Positions 28,154 to 35,977 of a DNA stretch of 64,000 nucleotides are shown one piece after another; positions within the stretch are counted from its first letter, which is position 1; each line of letters opens with the position of its first letter. The translations under genes and the position numbers were made by a program. A model generated the notes under the pieces. The model was given only the letters and a program-made list of their open reading frames with translations, was not told the origin of the DNA and did no database searches. This stretch comes from Sphingomonas sp. Leaf21 (lineage in GTDB: Bacteria > Pseudomonadota > Alphaproteobacteria > Sphingomonadales > Sphingomonadaceae), in contig NZ_CAKASM010000020.1 in the NCBI RefSeq assembly GCF_916858675.1, positions 1 through 64,000 of the forward strand, in the 5' to 3' direction.

Positions 28154-28520
28154 GATGCCCGCCTCCTGCCGAATGTTGCGGTTCGGCCCATTAACCAAAC
28201 CGTAACCATTGAAAAATTTGATCAGTTCCGTCGCTGCCACCGTGACAGCATGTCGAGTCGTGCCAAATTCGCGACGTTTCGCCCTCGACTCGTCGCAATC
28301 AAGCGGCGTTCTCTGTTGTGAGCCCTTTATGTTCCGCTGATGTTCTATCGTCAAGTGGGTTTGGAACAAAAGCGAACGCGTCAGCGGGCTTGCCTTCCGT
28401 CGATCGCTGGGCTAAGCGCCCGCCCCTCAACACCGCATGGGAAGCATCATATTCTGGTGCGCATGGGCTTCGCCCGCCGCGTCATCCGCTTCCCAGAGGA
28501 CTAACCGGAAGGAATTACTT
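28154..28520. other. intergenic region between the small membrane gene and rpsB
   Basis: This 367-bp region is less GC-rich than its surroundings and must hold the rpsB promoter and leader and the promoter of the divergent small gene. A direct repeat GTTC-N7-GTTC is present at 28331-28345. No further gene is seen. A conspicuous rpsB ribosome site (ggaaggaatt) lies just before the start codon. Confidence 0.5.
28331..28345 (+). promoter_or_regulatory. candidate alphaproteobacterial LexA box (GTTC-N7-GTTC)
   Basis: GTTCCGCTGATGTTC matches the direct-repeat consensus GTTC-N7-GTTC recognised by LexA in Alphaproteobacteria. It lies about 180 bases from both flanking genes. One such match in 64 kb can arise by chance, so this is only a candidate. 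Confidence 0.3.
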
Positions 28521-29330
28521 ATGGCGGCACCCGTCGTCACCATGCAGCAGCTGGTCGAGACCGGCGCGCACTTCGGCCACCAGACCCACCGCTGGAACCC
28601 GAAGATGAAGCCCTACATCTTTGGCGACCGCAACGGCGTCCACATCCTCGACCTGTCGCAGACCGTGCCGCTCTTCGCGCGCGCTCTGGAGTTCATCAGC
28701 TCGACCGTCGCTGGCGGTGGCAAGGTCCTGTTCGTTGGCACGAAGCGCCAGGCGCAGGAGCCGGTCGCCGAGGCCGCTCGCCGCGCGGGCCAGCATTTCG
28801 TCAACCATCGCTGGCTGGGCGGTATGCTCACCAACTGGAAGACGATCTCCAACTCGATCAAGCGCCTCAAGACCCTGGAAGAGCAGCTCTCGGGCGACAC
28901 GCACGGCCTGACCAAGAAGGAAGTGCTCAACCTGACCCGCGAGCGCGACAAGCTCGAGCTGTCGCTCGGCGGCATCCGCGACATGGGCGGCGTTCCGGAC
29001 GTGATGTTCGTGATCGACGCGAACAAGGAAGAGCTGGCGATCAAGGAAGCCAACACGCTGGGTATCCCGGTCGTCGCGATCCTCGATTCGAACGTCTCGC
29101 CCGACGGCATCGCTTTCCCGGTTCCGGCGAATGACGACGCCAGCCGCGCGATCCGCCTGTACTGCGAAGCCGTGGCGATCGCCGCGACCCGTGGCAACAA
29201 CGAGCAGCAGCGCCGCAGCGGCACCGACTTCGGTGCGATGGCCGAGCCGCCCGTCGAGGAAGCGCTGACCGTCGCGCCGACCGAGACGGCCGAGCAGGCT
29301 GTCGAGGCCGAGCGCCAGATCGACGCGTAA
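28521..29330 (+). CDS. rpsB: 30S ribosomal protein S2
   Basis: Ribosomal protein of 269 aa on the 30S platform. Family signatures are [37 protein letters not shown] and [25 protein letters not shown]. It carries an acidic C-terminal extension of about 30 residues. The ATG at 28521 has GGAAGGAATT upstream. It begins the rpsB-tsf-pyrH-frr run conserved across bacteria. Confidence 0.98.
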   Translation: MAAPVVTMQQLVETGAHFGHQTHRWNPKMKPYIFGDRNGVHILDLSQTVPLFARALEFISSTVAGGGKVLFVGTKRQAQEPVAEAARRAGQHFVNHRWLGGMLTNWKTISNSIKRLKTLEEQLSGDTHGLTKKEVLNLTRERDKLELSLGGIRDMGGVPDVMFVIDANKEELAIKEANTLGIPVVAILDSNVSPDGIAFPVPANDDASRAIRLYCEAVAIAATRGNNEQQRRSGTDFGAMAEPPVEEALTVAPTETAEQAVEAERQIDA

Positions 29331-29489
29331 TCGCGTGAACATGCCCCGCGGTGCGGGCGGGGCGATCATCGACCGGACGGGGCAGCCCTTCGGTCGGTGA
29401 CATCGGCTTGACATGCAAGCCGTGCTAAGGGCCGCCTCCGATGGGGCGGCCCTACCCGCATCCCCCTTTTCAGACAGAGGAATCATACA

Positions 29490-30425
29490 ATGGCCGATAT
29501 CACCGCAGCGATGGTCAAGGACCTGCGCGAAAAGAGCGGCGCGGGCATGATGGACTGCAAGAAGGCGCTGGCCGAGGCGAATGGCGACATGGACGCCGCG
29601 CTGGACTGGCTGCGCACCAAGGGCCTCGCGGCCGCGCAGAAGAAGTCGAGCCGTACCGCCGCTGAGGGCCTGGTCGGCGTGGCCACCAACGGCACCGTCG
29701 GCGCCGCCGTCGAAGTGAACTCGGAAACCGATTTCGTCGCCAAGAACGACCAGTTCCAGGCGTTCGTCCGCGACGTGACCGCGATCGCGCTGAAGTCGGG
29801 TGACGACATCGAGGCGTTGAAGAACCAGGCGATGCCGCAGGGCGGCACCGTCGCCGAAGTGCTGACCAACAATGTCGCGACGATCGGTGAGAACCAGTCG
29901 CTGCGCCGCGCCAAGCGTCTGGAAGTGTCGAAGGGCGCCGTCGTGTCCTACGTCCACAACCAGCAGGCGCCCGGCATGGGCAAGATCGGCGTGCTGGTCG
30001 CGCTGGAGTCGGAAGCCGCCGACGAGACGTTGCAGGCACTCGGCCGTCAGCTCGCGATGCACATCGCCGCCGCCTTCCCCAAGGCGCTGAACGAGGAAGA
30101 CCTGGACGAGGCCGAGATCGAGCGTGAGCGCGCGATCGCGACCGAGAAGGCCGCCGAGTCGGGCAAGCCCGCCGACATCATCGCCAAGATGGTCGAAGGC
30201 TCGATCGCCAAGTACCGCAAGGAGCACGCGCTGGTCAGCCAGCTGTTCGTGATCGACGGCAAGACCAAGATCAGCGACGTCGTGGCGAAGGCCGGCAAGG
30301 ACGCCGGTGCCGAGATCAAGCTGGTGGACTATGTCCGCTTCCAGCTGGGCGAGGGTATCGAGAAGGAAGCGTCGGACTTCGCGGCCGAAGTGGCTGCGGC
30401 TTCGGGTGTTCCGCAGAAGGCGTAA
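29490..30425 (+). CDS. tsf: translation elongation factor Ts
   Basis: Guanine-nucleotide exchange factor of EF-Tu, 311 aa. The N-terminal UBA-like domain ends in [19 protein letters not shown], and the core has [15 protein letters not shown] with the TDFV motif that contacts EF-Tu. The C-terminal module is complete. It is 159 bases downstream of rpsB. Confidence 0.98.
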   Translation: MADITAAMVKDLREKSGAGMMDCKKALAEANGDMDAALDWLRTKGLAAAQKKSSRTAAEGLVGVATNGTVGAAVEVNSETDFVAKNDQFQAFVRDVTAIALKSGDDIEALKNQAMPQGGTVAEVLTNNVATIGENQSLRRAKRLEVSKGAVVSYVHNQQAPGMGKIGVLVALESEAADETLQALGRQLAMHIAAAFPKALNEEDLDEAEIERERAIATEKAAESGKPADIIAKMVEGSIAKYRKEHALVSQLFVIDGKTKISDVVAKAGKDAGAEIKLVDYVRFQLGEGIEKEASDFAAEVAAASGVPQKA

Positions 30426-30463
30426 GGCCGAGCATCGTCCCGTGGTGGGACGGTGATCGAAAT

Positions 30464-30497
30464 GGGAGCGGCTGCCGAGAGGTGGCCGCTTCCTTTG
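30464..30497 (+). terminator. probable terminator or attenuator after tsf
   Basis: GGGAGCGGC (30464-30472) pairs with GCCGCTTCC (30485-30493) over 9 bp with one G-T pair, followed by a short weak T run. It lies 39 bases after the tsf stop. Confidence 0.5.
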
Positions 30498-30513
30498 CGT
30501 TTGGGGTGTCGCC

Positions 30514-30648
30514 AAATCCTCCCCATCGTCAGATGGGGAGGGGGACCGCGCCCGCAGGGCGTGGGGGAGGGGCATGGCCGGTCCGTCTCGCCCCTCCGCC
30601 ATCGCTGGCGCGATGGTCCCCCTCCCCGAACAAGATCAGGGGGGAATT
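30514..30648. repeat. intergenic nested inverted repeat, family A copy 2
   Basis: It has the same layout as the copy at 22351-22477: TCCTCCCCATCGTCAGATGG, then GGGGGACCGCGCCC, an inner GGGGAGGGGC/GCCCCTCC pair, CGATGGTCCCCCTCCCC, and a closing GGGGG run. The first 30 or so bases are nearly identical between the two copies. This copy lies inside the tsf-pyrH gap on the coding strand, so it would be transcribed if the operon reads through. Confidence 0.75.
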
Positions 30649-30751
30649 GGCTTGCCCATGAAAATCCCCGCGACCTGCCGCTGCGTGGTTGCCCGTGGCC
30701 CGGTCGCCGCCTAAGGTCCGCGCCACTTCCATGACCAAGATCCGAGAACCG

Positions 30752-31477
30752 ATGACGAGCCCGCGCTTCAAACGTATCCTGTTGAAACTTTCGGGCGAAG
30801 TCCTGATGGGCGAGGGGGGGCTGGCGATCTCGCCGGAGATCACCGCGCGTGTCGCGCAGGAGATCGCGGACGTCCGTGCCAAGGGTTACGAACTGTGCAT
30901 CGTGGTCGGCGGCGGCAACATCTTCCGTGGCCTGTCGGCGGCGGCCAAGGGGTTCGAGCGGGCGACCGCCGACTATATAGGGATGCTGGCGACGGTCATG
31001 AACGCGCTCGCGGTCCAGAACGCGCTGGAGCAGATCGGCGTCGACACCCGCGTCCAGTCGGCGATCCCGATGGCGAGCGTGTGCGAGCCGTTCATCCGCC
31101 GTCGCGCGGAACGGCATCTGGAAAAGGGTCGCGTCGTGATCTTCGCGGCGGGCGTCGGATCGCCCTTCTTCACCACCGACAGCGGCGCGGCGCTGCGTGC
31201 GGCGGAGATGAAGTGCGACGCGCTGTTCAAGGGCACCAGCGTCGATGGCGTGTACGACGCCGACCCGAAAAAGGTGCCGACCGCCACCCGCTACGATACC
31301 GTCAGCTATTCCAAGGTGTTGTCCGACGACCTGAAAGTCATGGACGCCTCGGCCATCGCGCTGTGCCGCGACAACAATATCCCGATCGTCGTCTTCAACA
31401 TCCGCGAACATGGCAATTTCGGCGCCGTGCTAGGCGGCGAGGGCGTGTCGACGATCGTCCAGAATCAAGGAGCGTAA
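30752..31477 (+). CDS. pyrH: uridylate kinase (UMP kinase)
   Basis: Amino-acid-kinase-fold enzyme of 241 aa that phosphorylates UMP to UDP. Motifs are [24 protein letters not shown], a central [15 protein letters not shown] and [13 protein letters not shown]. The ATG at 30752 gives the standard N-terminus [16 protein letters not shown]; an ATG at 30731 would add seven residues. frr begins 3 bases after its stop. Confidence 0.96.
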   Translation: MTSPRFKRILLKLSGEVLMGEGGLAISPEITARVAQEIADVRAKGYELCIVVGGGNIFRGLSAAAKGFERATADYIGMLATVMNALAVQNALEQIGVDTRVQSAIPMASVCEPFIRRRAERHLEKGRVVIFAAGVGSPFFTTDSGAALRAAEMKCDALFKGTSVDGVYDADPKKVPTATRYDTVSYSKVLSDDLKVMDASAIALCRDNNIPIVVFNIREHGNFGAVLGGEGVSTIVQNQGA

Positions 31478-31480
31478 TTC

Positions 31481-32038
31481 ATGGCAGCCTATGACAAGTC
31501 CGACCTCGAGCGCCGTATGCAGGGCGCGGTCGAATCGCTGAAGCATGATCTGAACGGCCTGCGTACCGGCCGCGCCTCGACGGCGCTTCTCGATCCGGTC
31601 ACCGTCGAGGTCTATGGCAGCCATATGCCGCTGAACCAGGTCGCCACCGTCTCCGCACCCGAACCGCGCATGTTGTCGGTGCAGGTGTGGGACAAGTCGA
31701 ACGTTTCGTCGGTCGAAAAGGCGATCCGTTCGGCCGGGCTGGGCCTGAACCCGATCAATGACGGCCAGACGCTTCGCCTGCCGATCCCCGACCTGACCGA
31801 GGAGCGCCGCAAGGAACTGGCCAAGCTGGCCAACAAATATGCCGAGAGCGCGCGCATCGCGGTGCGCAACGTGCGCCGCGACGGCATGGACAGCCTCAAG
31901 ACCGACGAAAAGAAGGGCTTGTTCGGCGAAGACGAGCGCAAGCGTCACGAGACCGAGGTGCAGAAGCTGACCGACGCGACGATCGCCGATCTGGACGCGG
32001 CGGCGGCGGCCAAGGAAAAGGAAATCCTGGGCAAGTGA
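31481..32038 (+). CDS. frr: ribosome recycling factor
   Basis: Protein of 185 aa that splits post-termination ribosomes together with EF-G. Family features are [36 protein letters not shown], the [12 protein letters not shown] hinge region and [10 protein letters not shown]. Its stop overlaps the GTG start of uppS (GTGA), so the two are translationally coupled. Confidence 0.97.
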   Translation: MAAYDKSDLERRMQGAVESLKHDLNGLRTGRASTALLDPVTVEVYGSHMPLNQVATVSAPEPRMLSVQVWDKSNVSSVEKAIRSAGLGLNPINDGQTLRLPIPDLTEERRKELAKLANKYAESARIAVRNVRRDGMDSLKTDEKKGLFGEDERKRHETEVQKLTDATIADLDAAAAAKEKEILGK

Positions 32039-32796
32039 GTCCTCCGGCCGCCTCGGCCCAGACGGCTCTGGGGTCGCTGGTGGCCGTGCCCGATACGGGT
32101 GCGGTCCCGCGTCACGTCGCGATCATCATGGACGGCAATGGCCGCTGGGCCAAACGCCGTCTGCTGCCCCGCTTCGCCGGTCACAAGGCCGGGGTCGACG
32201 CCGTGCGCCGCATCGCGCGCGCGGCACGGGCGCTGGGGATCGAGGCGCTGACGCTCTATGCCTTCTCCTCGGAGAACTGGCGGCGTCCCGAGACCGAGAT
32301 CAGCGACCTGATGGGCCTGCTGCGCATATTCCTGCGCAAGGACCTGGCCGAGCTGGTGTCGGACAATGTCCGTCTTCGGGTGATCGGCGACTATCACCGC
32401 TTCCCCACCGATCTGGTCGCGATGATCGACGACGCGGTCGCGCGGACGTCGCAGAACACCGGCCCGATCCTGGCGATCGCATTGAACTACGGCGCGCAGG
32501 CCGAGCTGGTCGAGGCGACCCGGCGGCTGGCGCTGAAGGTCGCCGCGGGCGAGATGGCGGCGGATGCGATCACGCCGGACGCCATCGAGGGCGAGTTGCA
32601 GACCAACGGCCTGCCGCCGCTCGATCTGGTGATCCGTACCTCGGGCGAGCAGCGGCTGTCCAATTTCCTGCTGTGGCAGGCTGCCTATGCCGAACTGCTG
32701 TTCGTCGATACGCTCTGGCCCGATTTCGACGAAGCGGCGCTTGCCGATGCGGTCGCGGAATTCGGCCGACGGCACAGGCGTTTCGGCGGCCTGTGA
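32035..32796 (+). CDS. uppS: isoprenyl transferase (undecaprenyl diphosphate synthase)
   Basis: cis-Prenyltransferase of 253 aa that builds the C55 lipid carrier for peptidoglycan and polysaccharides. Motifs are [16 protein letters not shown] with the catalytic Asp, [23 protein letters not shown] and [19 protein letters not shown]. It uses a GTG start overlapping the frr stop, and its own stop overlaps a GTG start of cdsA. Confidence 0.96.
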   Translation: MSPPAASAQTALGSLVAVPDTGAVPRHVAIIMDGNGRWAKRRLLPRFAGHKAGVDAVRRIARAARALGIEALTLYAFSSENWRRPETEISDLMGLLRIFLRKDLAELVSDNVRLRVIGDYHRFPTDLVAMIDDAVARTSQNTGPILAIALNYGAQAELVEATRRLALKVAAGEMAADAITPDAIEGELQTNGLPPLDLVIRTSGEQRLSNFLLWQAAYAELLFVDTLWPDFDEAALADAVAEFGRRHRRFGGL

Positions 32797-33617
32797 CCGA
32801 TCCTGAACTCCCGGCGACCGGGGCGCCCGAAGCGGCCCCGGTCAAGAGCATGTCCAACCTGACCAAGCGGGTGCTCGCCAGCATCGTGATGATCGCGGTG
32901 GCGAGCCTCTGCCTGGCCCTGGGTGGCTTGGCCTTCTGGCTGCTGGCGGTCGTCGTCGCGCTGTTCATGATGGCCGAGTGGTCCGACCTGCTCAAGGTCG
33001 ACCGCCAGCGCAAGCGGCTGGCGCAATTCTCGCTGTCGGTTCCGCTCGCGATCATGGCGCCGGGACTGGCGGCGGGGCCGGGCTTCTTCGCGCTCGGGTT
33101 GATCGCGGGGGTCTTCTTCTTCCTGACCATCATCTCGCGTCGCCCCGATTATGGCGCGGGTGCACTCTATGTCGGGCTGCCCGTCTTCTCGTTGCTGGCG
33201 ATCCGGCTGCACGACGATGGCCTGGCGCTGTCGCTCTGGGCGATGGCGCTGGTCTGGGCATGCGATAGCGGGGCGTTCTTCGTCGGGCGGCAGTTTGGCG
33301 GCCCGAAGCTCGCCCCGACGATCAGCCCGGCCAAGACATGGTCGGGGCTGATCGGCGGCGTCGTCGCGGCGACGCTGCTCGCGATCGTGATGCACTGGGC
33401 CCATGGATTGCCGCTGCTGCTGGTCGTCGCGACGCCGTTCCTGGCGGTGCTGGCGCAGATGGGCGACCTGTTCGAAAGCTGGATGAAGCGCCGGGCGGGC
33501 GTGAAGGACAGCGGCAACGTGCTGCCCGGCCATGGCGGCGTGATGGACCGGCTGGACGGCATCGTGCCCGTCGCGCCGGTCGCGGCCTTCCTGATCTTCG
33601 TACCGGGCCTGTTCTGA
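32793..33617 (+). CDS. cdsA: phosphatidate cytidylyltransferase
   Basis: Integral membrane enzyme of 274 aa that forms CDP-diacylglycerol from phosphatidate and CTP and so feeds pssA. There are about seven hydrophobic segments. The C-terminal signature is recognisable in SPAKTWSGLIGG, QMGDLFESWMKRRAGVKDSG and LPGHGGVMDRLDG. A GTG at 32793 overlaps the uppS stop (GTGA); an ATG at 32850 is an alternative shorter start. Its last base is shared with the dxr start (TGATG). Confidence 0.95.
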   Translation: MTDPELPATGAPEAAPVKSMSNLTKRVLASIVMIAVASLCLALGGLAFWLLAVVVALFMMAEWSDLLKVDRQRKRLAQFSLSVPLAIMAPGLAAGPGFFALGLIAGVFFFLTIISRRPDYGAGALYVGLPVFSLLAIRLHDDGLALSLWAMALVWACDSGAFFVGRQFGGPKLAPTISPAKTWSGLIGGVVAATLLAIVMHWAHGLPLLLVVATPFLAVLAQMGDLFESWMKRRAGVKDSGNVLPGHGGVMDRLDGIVPVAPVAAFLIFVPGLF

Positions 33618-34774
33618 TGCGTAGCGTGACGATTCTGGGGGCCACGGGTTCGGTCGGCACCTCGACCCTCGACCTGATCGAGCGTGAGCCCGATCGCTAC
33701 CGGGTGCGGGCGCTTACCGCCAATTGCGACGTCGCCAAGCTGGCCGCCGCCGCACGGCGGACCAATGCCGAACTGGCGGTGGTCGCCGACGAACGCTGCC
33801 TTCCCGACCTGCGCGCGGCGCTGGCGGGGACCGAGACGCGGGTCGCGGGCGGGCGCGCGGCGGTGATCGAGGCGGCGGCGCTGCATGCCGACTGGACGAT
33901 GGGCGCGATCGTCGGCTGTGCGGGGCTGGAGCCCGCCATGGCGGCGATCGCCAATGGCGGCACCGTGGTCCTCGCCAACAAGGAGCCGCTGGTGTCGGCC
34001 GGCGAAGTGGTGTTGGCGGCGGCGGCGAAGGCGGGCGCGACGCTGCTCCCGGCCGACAGCGAGCACAACGCGATCTACCAATGTTTCGACTTCGCCCGGC
34101 CCGAGCGGGTGCGGCGGATCGTCCTGACGGCGAGCGGCGGGCCCTTCCGCGAATCGACCACCGAGGACATGGCCCGCGTGACGCCCGAACAGGCGGTGGC
34201 GCATCCCAACTGGTCGATGGGCGCGAAGATCTCCGTCGACTCGGCGACGATGATGAACAAGGGCCTCGAACTGATCGAGGCGGCACGGCTGTTCCCCGTT
34301 CCCTCCGACCGGATCGAGATCGTCATCCACCCGCAATCGGTCATCCATTCGGCGGTCGATTATGTCGACGGATCGATGCTGGCGCAGCTCGGGCCCTCCG
34401 ACATGCGTGTGCCGATCGCGCACTGCCTCGCCTGGCCGGACCGGATGCCGACGCCGATGGCGCCGCTCGACCTGGTGGCGCTGGGGCGGCTGGACTTCGC
34501 CGCGCCCGACCCGGTGCGCTTTCCGGCGCTGAGGCTGGCGCGTGCCGCACTGGAAGCCGGGGGGGCGGCGCCCGCCATATTGAACGCCGCGAACGAGATC
34601 GCGGTCGCAGCTTTTCTCGCACGACGCATCGGCTTCCTCGAAATTGCCGCAATCGTCGAACATGTTCTCCATCGCTACGACCCGGCCCCGCCGGAATCGC
34701 TCGACGCGGTGATCGCGATCGACGCGGAGACGAGGGTGATCGCGGCCGAGCGCGTTGAGGATTGCGTCGTTTGA
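33617..34774 (+). CDS. dxr: 1-deoxy-D-xylulose 5-phosphate reductoisomerase
   Basis: NADPH-dependent enzyme of 385 aa that makes 2-C-methyl-D-erythritol 4-phosphate in the non-mevalonate isoprenoid pathway, supplying uppS. Motifs are TILGATGSVGTSTLD for NADPH, LANKEPLVSAGE, PADSEHNAIYQC with metal and substrate ligands, and KISVDSATMMNKGLE. The ATG is embedded in TGATG with the cdsA stop. The stop overlaps a TTG start of rseP. Confidence 0.97.
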   Translation: MRSVTILGATGSVGTSTLDLIEREPDRYRVRALTANCDVAKLAAAARRTNAELAVVADERCLPDLRAALAGTETRVAGGRAAVIEAAALHADWTMGAIVGCAGLEPAMAAIANGGTVVLANKEPLVSAGEVVLAAAAKAGATLLPADSEHNAIYQCFDFARPERVRRIVLTASGGPFRESTTEDMARVTPEQAVAHPNWSMGAKISVDSATMMNKGLELIEAARLFPVPSDRIEIVIHPQSVIHSAVDYVDGSMLAQLGPSDMRVPIAHCLAWPDRMPTPMAPLDLVALGRLDFAAPDPVRFPALRLARAALEAGGAAPAILNAANEIAVAAFLARRIGFLEIAAIVEHVLHRYDPAPPESLDAVIAIDAETRVIAAERVEDCVV

Positions 34775-35907
34775 TCGAAACCCCCGGCCTGTTGCTGACT
34801 ATCCTGGCCTTCGTCCTCGCTCTCGGTCCGCTCGTGTTCGTTCACGAGATGGGCCATTATCTCGCCGGTCGCTGGTTCGGGGTGAAGGCCGAGACGTTCT
34901 CGATCGGATTCGGTCGCGAGATATTCGGGTTTACCGACAAGCGCGATACGCGTTGGAAGATCGGCTGGCTGCCGCTGGGCGGCTATGTGAAGTTCGCGGG
35001 CGACATGAACCCCGCCGGACAGCCCGACGCCGCCTGGCTCGCGCTGCCGCCAGAGGAGCGCGCCCGCACCTTCCAGGCCAAGCCGGTCTGGCAGCGCGCG
35101 ATCATCGTCGCGGCGGGCCCGGCGATCAACTTCTTCGCCGCGATCCTGATCCTCGCCGGTTTCGCCTATGCTTATGGCGAAGTGGTGATCCCCCCGGTGG
35201 TGGGCCAGATCGTGCCGGGCAGCGCGGCTGCTTCGACGACGCTTCGTCCCGGCGACCGGGTGACCGCGATCGGCAACCGCGACGTCACCGACTTTGCCGA
35301 CATCGCGCGCTATGTGCAGATTCGCGCGGGCGAAACGGTGACCATCGCCGCCGAGCGTGGCGGCCAGCGCTTCACGACCAAGACGGTGATCGGCGTCGAG
35401 GAACAGCGCGACCGATTCGGCAACAGCTATCGCATCGGGCGACTGGGTCTGATGGGATCGGGCGCGGTCGACCTTCGGCCGGTCGGCCTGTTGCGGGCAC
35501 CGGTCGTCGCGGTCGAGCGGACCGGCGAGATCGTGCGGATGATGGTCGAGACGCTGGGCCAGGTCATCACCGGCCGCCGCTCGGTGAAGGAACTGGGCGG
35601 TCCTTTGTCGATCGCCAAGGTGTCGGGCGAGCAGATGTCACTGGGCCTCGACGCCTTCGTGTTCTTCGTCGCGCTGGTCTCCATCAATCTTGGGTTCATC
35701 AACCTGTTGCCAGTGCCGATGTTGGACGGCGGTCATCTTCTCTTCTATGCGATCGAAGCGGTGCGACGACGTCCCCTGGAGCCGGCGGCGCAGGAATGGG
35801 CGTTTCGCGGCGGTTTGATCGCGATTTTGACCCTGATGCTGTTCGTCACGTTCAACGATCTTGGCAATTGGGGCGTGTGGCGGAATATCGCTGGCTTGAT
35901 CGGGTGA
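34771..35907 (+). CDS. rseP: RseP/MmpA-type site-2 intramembrane zinc metalloprotease
   Basis: Inner-membrane protease of 378 aa. The active-site HEMGH is in the first membrane helix (His25, Glu26, His29), a PDZ domain spans about residues 115-200, and the second conserved motif PVPMLDGGH is in a C-terminal helix. S2P enzymes cut transmembrane regulators such as anti-sigma factors or, in Caulobacter, PodJ. A TTG start at 34771 overlapping the dxr stop (TTGA) is inferred; another TTG at 34762 lies too close to the GAGG site. No ATG is available nearby. Confidence 0.93.
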   Translation: MIETPGLLLTILAFVLALGPLVFVHEMGHYLAGRWFGVKAETFSIGFGREIFGFTDKRDTRWKIGWLPLGGYVKFAGDMNPAGQPDAAWLALPPEERARTFQAKPVWQRAIIVAAGPAINFFAAILILAGFAYAYGEVVIPPVVGQIVPGSAAASTTLRPGDRVTAIGNRDVTDFADIARYVQIRAGETVTIAAERGGQRFTTKTVIGVEEQRDRFGNSYRIGRLGLMGSGAVDLRPVGLLRAPVVAVERTGEIVRMMVETLGQVITGRRSVKELGGPLSIAKVSGEQMSLGLDAFVFFVALVSINLGFINLLPVPMLDGGHLLFYAIEAVRRRPLEPAAQEWAFRGGLIAILTLMLFVTFNDLGNWGVWRNIAGLIG

Positions 35908-35977
35908 CGACGATGGGGCAGGGCGCGTGGACGACAGGGGTCGGTTCGACTTTTCTGGGGTGGGTTTGGTGACAGCA

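Noticed and set aside
28366..28379. GAAC-N6-GAAC near the LexA-like site as a second inverted copy
   Set aside because: The spacer is six bases rather than seven, so it does not match the alphaproteobacterial LexA consensus.
29408..29431. TTGACA before tsf as a promoter -35 element
   Set aside because: No reasonable -10 element occurs 16-18 bases downstream; the nearest TAAGGG is only about 12 bases away.
28515..30602. 695-codon frame antisense to rpsB and tsf
   Set aside because: It spans two highly conserved ribosomal-type genes on the other strand and has no domain of its own.
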